Below, in pieces: positions 32,620 to 43,300 of a stretch of DNA of 64,000 nucleotides. Each line of letters starts with the position of its first letter. Position 1 is the first letter of the stretch. The notes under the pieces were generated by a model. That model saw only the letters and a program-made list of their open reading frames with translations, ran no database searches and was not told where the DNA came from. The stretch covers positions 11,539,501 through 11,603,500 of the forward strand of contig NC_087093.1 in assembly GCF_963855985.1 (NCBI RefSeq), written 5' to 3'. Source of the DNA: Ostrinia nubilalis. Lineage: Eukaryota > Arthropoda > Insecta > Lepidoptera > Crambidae. The translations under genes and the position numbers were made by a program.

Positions 32620-32836
32620 CATCGATTAGTATGGCGCGAGCGCCCGTCAAGGCAGGACCTGTGTCATTTTTCCCGCCGTGACGTTTACGTGCGTTCGTGT
32701 CGTAAAGCGGTGATTTGTACGGCGACCAAATACATTTGATACTATGCCGAGAGGCTGTTTCGAGTCGGCCGGCCGAGCAGAAATTGAAATGATGAATTTT
32801 AATTTCTTTGACGGATCTGGGTGTAACTATGTATAA
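32620..32836 (+). other. Isolated CpG-rich block with two small ORFs
   Basis: About 200 bases stand out as GC- and CpG-rich in very AT-rich surroundings. They contain ATGGCGCGAGCGCC (a 16-codon ORF from 32632) and an ORF of 30 codons at 32744-32836 (MPRGCFESAGRAEIEMMNFN then FFDGSGCNYV). This could be a promoter and first exon, an unknown repeat or a conserved non-coding element. I cannot assign it. Confidence 0.3.
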
Positions 32837-33041
32837 TATGTAGGTACCATGTATTTAATTTAATTAATAAATTATAAAAAAGTATATCCATTATGATAGC
32901 ACCCTTAACACAAGCATATTGGTTGCCTACTTTTGGACTAGATGGCGCTGTGAAATTGTCCAAAGATTTGTTTATTTATTTATCCGCTTTGAGTTTTGTT
33001 TCGTGAAGAAGAAAAAAGAAGCGTTTTGTTTTGTTGTTAAA

Positions 33042-34470
33042 TCTATACTAATAAAAGAGGAAAGATTTAATTGTTTGTTTGTTTGTTTGGAGGCAATAGG
33101 CTCCGAAAAAAATTTCTTTCACGATTCAGAATCCTAATTTTTTTCTATGTAGGCTATAAAATATTTTCAAAAACTTTAGTCCAAAATCTTTGATAAAATT
33201 CGACGTTTAATAAATAAATTAGATAACATATTAATACTTTTTTTTTCAGTACGATTTTAGTACTTGTTTTTCAAAAATTCTACGATTTAACTAAACTTCT
33301 AAAGTGTTTATATTTTATGCATAATTTATTAACTTCTAAAATATACATATATCCTATTGATAGATGACGTGCTTCGTATTTTATTAAAATTATTACCTGA
33401 CTAGGTTAAAAAGGTGTGGAATGTTATTTTGGAGATAACTTGGTTCCATAGAAATATAGAGAGATGCTAAGTAATGCGCTGAGTTCGAAACTCAGTGTCG
33501 TATTAGCAATTCATACACACAAAGAAATCAAATTATGTGCTCATTATCCATTGCGGTATCAGTATTCAACGTTCGAATAATCTTTAGTACTATGCAAGCA
33601 ATATAAATTGTTTACATAATGACGTCGCTACTGTCATCATTGCTTTCACAAGCAATATGTTCCAATTTGTCCCTTGTCACATTTCCCTATAGTTTCTGTG
33701 ATCTGTGCTTGTTTCTAAGTTGATATCAATGAAATATTCCTTAGTACTTTTGATTTAAATTTTTTTTTTTTATTTTGACACGTGTTTGAAAAATCAAGGT
33801 CAGATTACAATAAAATAACAAGTGAAAACGTAACATTGCATTGCAACTCACAATTTCGCAATATTGATGAGGAGATTCCATTGGAAAGTCTGTATTCATT
33901 CCTAGGATTCCCCTAACACCATCAAATTCAAGAGAATTCAAGAGAGTGCAGTTTCCCATCTCATGCTTAGGGACCACGGTTTAAAATAGTGTGGTTGCAT
34001 AGAGCTCATACTAATTTTCGATACAAAAGCAAGTGTTGGCGCCCTCACGAGTTTTAGCGGAGTTCCATATGGAAGTGGGAGTAGACTTAATGGAAAGCAA
34101 GTGTTGGCGCCCTCACGAGTTTTAGCGGAGTTCCATATGGAAGTGGGAGTAGACTTAATGGAAATCTATGCTTCTCCGACGACCAGTTGTATGTGGAATA
34201 CTCCAGAGTACAATAGCCTGGTGATTTTAGCACCTGAAGGAAAAACAAAAAAACATTGTTTACAAAGAAATCTGCGGCAGGTGTAGTGTTTTAATTTGTT
34301 TTAGAAAGTTCTTATAATTTTGTAAGTATTCAAATATTTAAACATAATGATGTGTAGATTTTATATCAAAAAATATAATCATTTAACAAAATTAATTTTC
34401 TTAGAATATTTTAATTCTATTAGAACCATTTTCCACTTCATCGCAGAAGAAGTCGCGGGCAAAAAGCTAG
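33042..34470 (+). mobile_element. Long non-autonomous Helitron candidate
   Basis: Starts A|TCTATACTAATAAAAGAGG and ends AGTCGCGGGCAAAAAGCTAG|T, the A/T flanking nucleotides expected of Helitron insertion. The 1.43-kb interior has no long ORF but contains a 68-bp tandem duplication (34029-34164) and coding-like fragments. That both ends belong to one element is an inference. Confidence 0.5.
34029..34164. repeat. 68-bp tandem duplication
   Basis: Two identical units in direct contact, each beginning GCAAGTGTTGGCGCCCTCAC and ending ACTTAATGGAAA. They are perfect, so the duplication is recent. It lies within the Helitron candidate. Confidence 0.9.
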
Positions 34471-34482
34471 TATGAAATATGT

Positions 34483-34911
34483 AGTATTGCCCGCGGCTTC
34501 ACCCGCTTGAAATTTAGTTTGTCACAGATCGTCATAAATTATAGCCTATACATTGTTATTCTGGTCGACGCCAGGGATGGATGAGCGTCGCTGTCGCTGG
34601 CGACAGGGTCTTCTGGTTCAGGGTTCATGGCGTAGGTCTCAGGCAAAATGAAATCCACTCGTAGAAATTAATAAACTCAGTGTATTCACGAAAATAATTA
34701 CACACAGCACTAGAGTCGTATCGGAACTGAGTGAACCAAAGGTCTTGCGATAGGAACGTCCGACCCGAGTGATAGTTGAACACAGACTGCCTAGTACTGC
34801 TGTACTGTACTGTAAAGTTTCATCAAAATCTGTTCAGTAGTTTTTGCGTGAAAGTGTAACAAACATCCAGACATCCACACAAACTTTTGTATTTATAATA
34901 TTAGTAAGACT
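34483..34911 (-). mobile_element. Lep1-type Helitron split by a 250-bp insertion
   Basis: The 3' half (34483-34563, GCCCGCGGCTTCACCCGC and following) and 5' half (34814-34911, TAAAGTTTCATCAAAATCTG to ATTTATAATATTAGTAAG) read on the minus strand. Between them lies about 250 bases of unrelated sequence (near 34564-34813, GTCGACGCCAGGGATGGATG to CTGTACTGTACTG) of unknown origin. Confidence 0.7.
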
Positions 34912-35100
34912 AGTAAAAAGTAAGATAGTAAGATGAATTATTTTAGTTATTTGTTTACTTATAATAATATTTATTTATTTATTTATTTCTTAGCTCTGTC
35001 TGATAATGGATCTGGAGGAGATGCAATGGCCACCTCCGTAACAAAACAATAGAACCCTATGGAGTTTGGGCTTGTGTGATTCGCCTTGACGAATATTTCG

Positions 35101-35337
35101 TATCCAGGGTCCGATGATGGAGCTGTAAGGGGGCAGATTTTTTTTTCACTATGTGACTGTCTTTATTTTGTACTTAATATATTTTACATATTATACCTAT
35201 TAGTGTTTCATTATTCGTATCCAGGGTCCGATGATGGAGCTGTAAGGGGGCAGATTTATTTTTCACTATGTGACTGTCTTTATTTTGTACTTAATATATA
35301 TTTTACATATTATACCTATTCGTGTTTCATTATGAAT
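35101..35337. repeat. 117-bp tandem duplication
   Basis: Two nearly identical units start at 35101 and 35218 with TATCCAGGGTCCGATGATGG and run to GTTTCATTAT. The phrase (G)ATCTGATGATGG near 52971 is similar, suggesting a dispersed repeat behind it. Confidence 0.85.
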
Positions 35338-36028
35338 CGAAATATAAAAGACTTTATAAACTCTATTAAAAATTTTAATTAATTAATCAAGTTCTCTTCT
35401 CATTCTACCTTAAAAAAAATAACTTAAATCAAGTCTTAATACGGTCACGGCTCAAGATTTTTTTGTCCATTTCAGCGTTCTTTTTACTCTTTTGACGTTG
35501 AGTTGACAGCTTTTACCTAAATTCGCGCGGAATATTTTTGTGAAATGGCTCTTAAAAGCAATTATTGTGAAGAGGTTTCGATAATAAAGACCCCACAAGG
35601 ATTTCTGCAGACCAGAAAGACTAAGATTATGGTCCTGACAATGTTTCTTACTGATTTCAGTCGGATGAATGTTTAGGAAATAAATGGATTAACAATCGTC
35701 TAAAGCAGGGGTCTCCAAACTTTGAAATCTTGGGGCCATTATATTTTTTTCGGTATGTTGCAAAGGCCGTAACAATTTTAAATTTTTTGCCCACCTATGC
35801 AAACATAGGCTTAGTCCTAAGCTGTCTTAATGTAATTTTAGATAATGTACCGTCGCTCCTACATCGTAGATAAAACATAACAAATAGCACATCATCATCA
35901 GGTTCAAAAAATTATGTACAACATTTATTGATATTTATTATTCTTATTTTTACAACGATCACACGAATTTCCTAACTTACATACATATTAACAAACACCA
36001 AAGTTAATATAAAAAATACTGTCTAAAC
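35338..36028. other. Intergenic, one hAT-like end
   Basis: CAGGGGTCTCCAAACTTTG at 35706 is the kind of terminus used by some hAT elements; no partner end was found. Nothing else was recognised. Confidence 0.35.
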
Positions 36029-36145
36029 TTAAGCTGAGTTGCACCATCTTACTTAGACAAACGTCAAAAATCTTTCAAACTCCATACAAAAAGCCCATTT
36101 ATTGTTATTGTTACGGTTAAAATAAGATGGTGCAACTCAGCCTAA
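36029..36145. mobile_element. GGCTGAGTTGCACCA MITE, copy 2
   Basis: Inverted ends AAGCTGAGTTGCACCATCTT and AAGATGGTGCAACTCAGCC; interior ACGTCAAAAATCTTTCAAAC. Confidence 0.8.
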
Positions 36146-36352
36146 ATTGACTAAATGCTAGGAAGAAGAAAAGAGATTTACAAAATAACGAACATTACGT
36201 TGACGGTGCGTATCAGTAATAAAGGATTCGCCACACTGCATGCGGTCTGCGGTCACCGGTCACGACCGCTGACAGATTGTATTGCCCGGACCGATGTTCG
36301 TTGCCCTGACCAACAATGTTGTTCAATACACGATGCTGCGTTCACTATGACC

Positions 36353-36480
36353 AGGGGTAGAATTGTGGAAAGCAATCGTTATCATTTGACAGTTCATAAC
36401 GTACGATTATTCTGTCAAACGCTTTGTCGTACGCTATGAACTGTCAAATGATTACGATTGCTTTACACAATTCCACCTCT
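36353..36480. mobile_element. Palindromic MITE, about 128 bp
   Basis: Inverted ends AGGGGTAGAATTGTGGAAAG and AGAGGTGGAATTGTGTAAAG, pairing onward through ATCATTTGACAGTTCATA almost to the centre. The TTTGACAGTT motif is common in insect MITEs. Confidence 0.8.
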
Positions 36481-36684
36481 AATCCCTTACCGCAGAACGC
36501 ATTTAGTACAGCTAATCTTTAAAGGCAAGAATATCGTATTTGCATTCATCAGATGGCGCTTTATTCAAGCAAGGTCCCGTCCTGAAAAATGACGTCAACA
36601 TAGTAAGCTCTAATACGGTAACTCTCATTTGAAGTACAGACCTGGCAAAGAGATTACTGAAGACAATCAGAGGTCTTTCTTATA

Positions 36685-37051
36685 CAGGGTGAATTTGCAG
36701 TGTCCAAATTTTTAGGAGCGACTCAGTCAGAATCAGTAACTTATTCGATTTACGTAAAGAAAATATTTTGTTTTTCATATTTAATTATTTTTATGTTGCA
36801 CGCGGTTTCAAAATTGGGACACGTGGATAATTTACTTCGTTCATAGACAAATACCTACGTACACACAAGCAACTGCAAAGCTTTAGACATTATGGTGCGT
36901 AAAAATAAGCCCGTGAATTATGTTTTCAGTATTTTTTTTTGCGAAAAATACCACGATTAAAAATAATAATTAAGATAAAGTACTTAGTATTGTTAAATTG
37001 TTCAATAGAGCTTATTAAAAATTTTTGGATACTGTTTACAAAATCACCCTG
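36685..37051. mobile_element. Mariner-type MITE (CAGGGTGA family), copy 2
   Basis: 367 bp with TA duplications (36683-36684, 37052-37053) and ends CAGGGTGAATTTGCAGTGTC and, inverted, CAGGGTGATTTTGTAAACAG. It ends 50 bases from the stop codon of the ADTRP-like gene, so it may lie in its 3'UTR. Confidence 0.85.
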
Positions 37052-37100
37052 TATGCAATATTTTTTACTAATGCCCTCCGCGGACGATAGGACAATTTTA

Positions 37101-40100
37101 CTAGCTGGAACTGAATTGTAAGCGCTCACTTTTAGATTTACTCTGTCCCCACAAAAAATCATACAGCACGAACTGTCCAGTGAAATAAAACAAATGTTCG
37201 ACAATGATGTACAGCACCAGGAGGCCGAGTTTGAAATTGCTCATTGTTTTTATAACTGGATACAGGTATTCGCCTTGGACAATAATACTTTCAGCGCACC
37301 TGAAAAAGAGAATAAATTGTAAGGTCCAAATTATGAATAGGGATGTTTCCTGGGTCAAAAAGCAAGAGTTTTAATTAGTCCGTCAGTTAACTTATCAAAA
37401 AATACTCAACACTTATTTTTCACTTTTTCAAACTAATAAAAATTTAGATAGAGGTAAAGCGCGCCAAAGTTCATAAGAAGAGGCCCGTGACGTCAATGAG
37501 TGCATAAAAGTGCCGCACTTTGTGACGGTCGCGCGGAACTTCAATGCACCATAACTATGTAATTATTTGTTAGATTGACAAATAAAAATATAATGTGTCC
37601 AATATTTTTTGATATTAAACATGACGGACTAAAAAAAATTTTTTAGGAAACTAGCCTATTGAATGAACACTGTATACTCGTACTCTGTGATTCGACCACC
37701 AACCACAGACTTAATTGCAATTGAAAAGTGCCAGTGCATACTTGCAAGGGCTCGCATGCACTGGCACTTTTCGAGTGTACTTTAATATTTGTATAATAAA
37801 ACGTACTTATAAAAACAAATGTTCGGTACTTGCAACTAGGTACTCGTAACTGTTAATATAAAATAACAATAGTTGACAATGCAAAATAGCGCCTATTATA
37901 ACTAATAAGTGCCTGCCACTTTGTTATTGATGCCACCTGATGTGCCATTGTCTTTCTATAAAATCATTATGTCATTTAGTCTCCACTGCGGTAGCACGCC
38001 CTCTCCTAAATCAACGGCCAATATAAAATGTATAATTTGGCCTGTAATCCCCGCGCTGGCCAGACGACCTGGCGAGGCCTTATTCGCATTGTACTACCCG
38101 TTCGCGCTAAGTTTGCCGGTCCGTGGAATGCGCGTCCCCTCTCCCAACCGCGATTAAACGCAATTAGTTAGTGATTAAACTCAATTAATGTATCTTATTT
38201 TACGCAAATACACAATTTTTATCAATATTAATAAATAAAAAATATTTTCAATTTAGTTTGCTATAGTTATAGACGCTTCCCTTCGGCCTCAGCCTCGAAC
38301 TTAGCGGGCAGCGGGGCGGGAGCGGCGGCGGCGCGGCAGCGGCAGGATCTTATGCGTGAAATCAAATAGACCGGTTCTCGAAAACAGCGGCGCGGCAGCG
38401 GCGCCGGAGCGGGCAACGAGCGGGCAGCGGCGAAGGAGCGGGTAACGAGCGGGCAGCGCACTCCTTCTTTTGCCCACAATAAATCGAGCGGAGGCTTCCG
38501 GCGACTGGGACCGCAATTAACAGGGACCGCGGTCCCAGTCGCCGGATGCGTAAAAATTAAATAATTTTCTTCCGGCGACTGGGACCACTCATAGGGGGTC
38601 ATCCATAAAGTACGTCACACGTAAAGAGGGGGGGAGGGGGTCGACAAAGTGTGACATGGTGTGACAAGGGGTGGGAGGGGTCCTAAGTTTCGTGACATCA
38701 CATTTCAAAATCTAATATATCTGAGGTACTAATCGCGTAATTTGAATTATAAATTAAACTAAAAAATACCCCCACCACTTAAGCACAACTCCGTCGAAGT
38801 CGAAAACCTAGGAGAGTCTTAATGGGCAACCAATGAAGCCATTAAATCAATAAAATCTTTTGTAGGAATTATTTCAGATTTAAAATCAAATTCTACTGGC
38901 CTATAATGCCGCCAAATGCACCGTACCTCGCGCGTGATTTTATTGTTTCTATTTGTTGCTATTTTTTTGTTAATTTAATAATTTTTCGATGTGAAATTGC
39001 AAAACATGTGACGTCACACTAGGGAGGGGGGGTCTCAGAAATGTGACCACCTGTGACAAGGACGGGGGAGGGGTCAAAAAATCATGAAATTCGTGTGACG
39101 TACTTTATGGATGGCCCCTAGATAACTTTAAAGAAAATATTATTTAATCCAAAATCGGTACAGTACTAAAATCCATGAGTGGTCCCAGTCGCCGGAAGAA
39201 AATTATTTAATTTTTACGCATCCGGCGACTGGGACCGCGGTCCCAGTTAATTGCGGTCCCAGTTGACGGAATCCTCATCGAGCGTTAGGAATAAATTTGA
39301 ATCGAAATAAAATTGTCGCCGTTGTTCAGACATTTCGTTTGCGAATAAAAACAAATATCTCGACAACACAACCCCGAACACAACACTTCGCCGCTAAAGC
39401 GCCGCGCGAGCTGCCCGCTTGTTTCGAGAACGGGTCTGCGTTGCCCGCCCCGCTCCCGCGCCGCCGCCGCCGCCGCCCCGCTGCCCGCTAAGTTCGAGGC
39501 TGAGGCCTTCGAGTGACGTCATATCGCCAGCGGCTAACTTATCGCGAACGGATAGTGTCCCTCTAGTCGTCTTTAACTACATTCATGAAAATAATGGGTG
39601 ATAACCTCAGCTTTAAATAAAGACGAAAATGGAAAATATACTTACACACCACAATAGACAGTGATAACAGTCATCATGACAGATAAACCAGGCACCATGC
39701 TGGTTGGTCTCTTCCGCGGCACTAACACCAGGTCTAGCAGGGTAAACACCAGGGTAACTGTGTGCATGCAGTGCTGGGTCCAGAAAGGTACAAGTTTATC
39801 AACCCCTGCTGGTGCTAGAAGCAGTTGGTCCTTGTTCCACAGCCGCCAAAAAAGTATGTCTGCGAACTGTAATCACGGCATCTAAATTAATTATCATCTT
39901 TTTTTGGCGTGACGGATTTATACATGGACCGAAGAATGGATAGTAAATCACATTATTTTGTTGACCTAAAATGAATAGTAATTATGCACCATCAGCCACA
40001 GTGTTAACTATCCATTGCCTGTCATGTCGTCTCGTTCTATCGCAAAGAATCACCATTTGATTAGAGCGAGAGCAAAAACGGAAATGGATAGTTACCTAAC

Positions 40101-40298
40101 AGTGTAGCCGTGTGTAGGTACATTGTTTAATTACGAAGGAAGTTTGATCTATCTCTATGTTAAACCGCCAGAACAATTTTAAAAAGTTAGTTATACAGGG
40201 TGTTAGGTAAATGGGTATATGAGCCGACACTTGCCCATGTTAACATGGTCATATAAATGGTATGGTGAAGTCAGAAAATTGATATCTTCATTTAATTT

Positions 40299-40338
<40 letters not shown>

Positions 40339-43300
40339 TTTCAGTTCCTACTTGTAAAATAAGTCAATGCATGGTATTTCCTAGCTGTATAATTTCATAA
40401 TGTAAATTATTGTAAATGGAGAGCGGGGTTTTCTAACACAAGTATCTACTTATACTTAAAAGAAAACCCCAATCGAAACCCTGTTTTTTCAAACCTGATT
40501 CTGAATAAACAATTTTGTATTTTGTATTTTTGTAATTATTTAATTTTCAATTTTCATACAAATCGGATTTTATAAAATTTATTTTGTATGAAAATTAAAA
40601 AAAAAATGATGATATCAAATTTCTGACTTCACCATACCAATTATATGACCATGTTAACATGGGCTAGTGTTGGCTCATATACCCATTTACCTAACACCCT
40701 GTATTGTATAGTCATTAGAAATATTGGAATTTCCAGCTGGAATTTACATTTTATAGCATTTTGAAGTAAATCACTCAATCACTCTTATCTAATTGTAAGA
40801 CTAAACATCTTTTAATAACTTTGTCTATTATTTTATAAAAAACGTTTTATCAAAATTAGATCTTTCTAGCACTGTAACCTCAATTAAAAATAATGATTTA
40901 ATTATAATACTCAAAGCTATTACGAAAAAAAATGACTTCGAAAAAAAAAAGTATGAGGTTTCTTTGTTTAGATCATTGTTATTTGAAACTAGCTTCCACC
41001 CTCGGTTTTGCTCGATAGAACCACAAAAATACAAAATAACACTTTATTCATTTTCAAAAGTCTAATATGTACCTAAATAGATTTTTATAAATCGCCAACA
41101 CGACTTCCCACATACCTAGTAACTTTATTTCTCTCTTTACTCTTTTTATGTTTTTGAGACAAAAAGTAGTCTAAAAGACTAGGTCCTTCCCCTAGATCAT
41201 TATGTTATACCATACTTAATAATATTCATAGACAGACCTATTTACTTTTGCATCACTATAAACACATTAGATTGCCATTAAAAAATGCTGCAATATACCT
41301 ACAGAAACAACTTAAAAAATATATCATTAATAAAAACAAGAAAAGTGTTTGCTAAAAACTTACAGCGGTAGTGGGGAATATGAAGCCGGTGAATACCAAA
41401 AATCTGATTTGATTGAGATTCTTCACGTGATCCCATTGTGCTTCTCCTCTGATCTCCCTCCAATCGCAATATATACATACTGGGAGATATGCCAATGATG
41501 CTAGCTAAAACAAAAAATATTATGATTAGTAAAATTCATATCAACCTAGAAACCCCGTTTGTGGCTAAAATAAGGAACCTAAGATTGAAATTAGTGAATT
41601 TTATAAATCACAAAGTTAAAACTAAAGATTGAGCTATAAATAAAATGATAATTTTGTAAGTTTAAAATGTTTTACAAAGAAAAATTATTTAGTATGACCA
41701 AAAACGGTACTTTTACCCTACCTACATACATTGAAAGGAGATTCATGATTAGAGCACGGAGAGTTGACGTTTCATGATAAGAATAAGACATTGATAACGT
41801 GCGCACTGGACCATGAACTATATTGTAGGTTAGGTAACTATTTGGGGTTAAAGCATAATAAAAGTTTCGTATTGTATGGAGAATTTAACAGAAACTTTTA
41901 TTGTTTCGGGTCATGTCTTCTTCTTATTTTGTTTGTGGCTTTGGTGTCATAGTCACGGGTTCACGGCACAAAAGCAAAATAAATGAAAATTTTTAGAACT
42001 AGCGGCCGCCCTAATGCGTAGCGCATCCTAATGCGCATTGCGATAAACTTTTATCGTGCCATTTTATCGAATTTACGCGATAAGCACATAAGTACGTTTG
42101 CCGTTTAAAATCGTCGATAAGATTTTATCACGGCGTGCAACTTAGCTAAGAAGATCAAGGTCAACAAATCATAGACATGCAAAATTAGCACGTAATGACT
42201 TATTCAGTCAATAAACTATAATGAAATAACAAATCATTTGTGTAGTATACCAAAATCTTGGTCCTTAAAATTATTAACAGAAAATTCGCAATCTCGAATT
42301 GACCTACAATTTAATTTTGTTTAATGACCCTCAAGTTGGATCTATTACCTACTCAACAATTGGTTCAACCCTGGTAATGGTTTAAATTGCCCTTGTATTA
42401 TGTTAGAAGTCTTAGGCTGAGTTGTACCATCTTACTTTAACTTTGACAAACGTCAAAAATCTGTCAAACTCCATACAAAAAGCACCGGATGTTATTGTTA
42501 GGTACAGTTAAAATAAGGTGGTGCAAGTACAACTCAGCCTTATAAAATTTTAAACACGAAGCCATAATGTAGTACTTTTCGGGGACTTCCAAATATAAAC
42601 TATGATTGATCATACTCGTAGTTTCCTTTGAATTAAAAACATTGTTTTCTTTTTATAAATCCGGAAAATTGACCTTCGAACCTAGGTACTCGCAAGTATA
42701 CGTTAATTGTCAATATTTTTTGCAAATTCCTTTTATCCTAATTAAAACTTAATTCACACATTTTTACCTAAATTCTCACACACTAGAAAAATGTAAGTAG
42801 GTACGCTCTTATTCTTTTTGTTGCCATTATGAGTATTTTTATAATAACTCAACGGTATCGTTTTTTTTTACAATTTTTGTGTATGTTAAAATCTTATTAA
42901 CACTAAGGCTAAGTTGCATCATTTTACTTTTACTTTAACAAACATCAAAAATGTGCCAAACTCGATACAAAGTTACGGTTAAAGTTAGGTGCTGCAACTC
43001 CGCCTAAGCGAGTTTTATATCATTCTAACAAAGTAAGTCCATGATAAACAATGTGTCATATTTTTAATTTAAAGGAGAACACAAAAGACGTATCGAATTA
43101 GTATGAAAGGTTATTTGAGTGTAAATAAAAAATGCTAAATAAATTTGTTTGTGCACTTCACATTTTTAAATTTTCCGGGAGATGCTATAATTAAAATTTA
43201 GCTCTGCTTATTGCACTAATCAAATCAAAATAATCACATATTTTTATTGCATAATGTAACATAAAGGTCACTCAATAAAATATTGTTCAACTACATCGTT

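Noticed and set aside
37724..37771. microRNA precursor
   Set aside because: The stem is only 16 bp with a 16-nt loop, shorter than animal pre-miRNAs. Without small-RNA reads it is just a hairpin.
38267..38602. 111-codon minus ORF rich in A, P and R
   Set aside because: It is GC-rich repeat sequence in the arm of foldback element D and is mirrored in the right arm; there are no domain-like features.
40302..40336. (AC)n run as a special element
   Set aside because: An ordinary dinucleotide microsatellite inside a mariner-type element.
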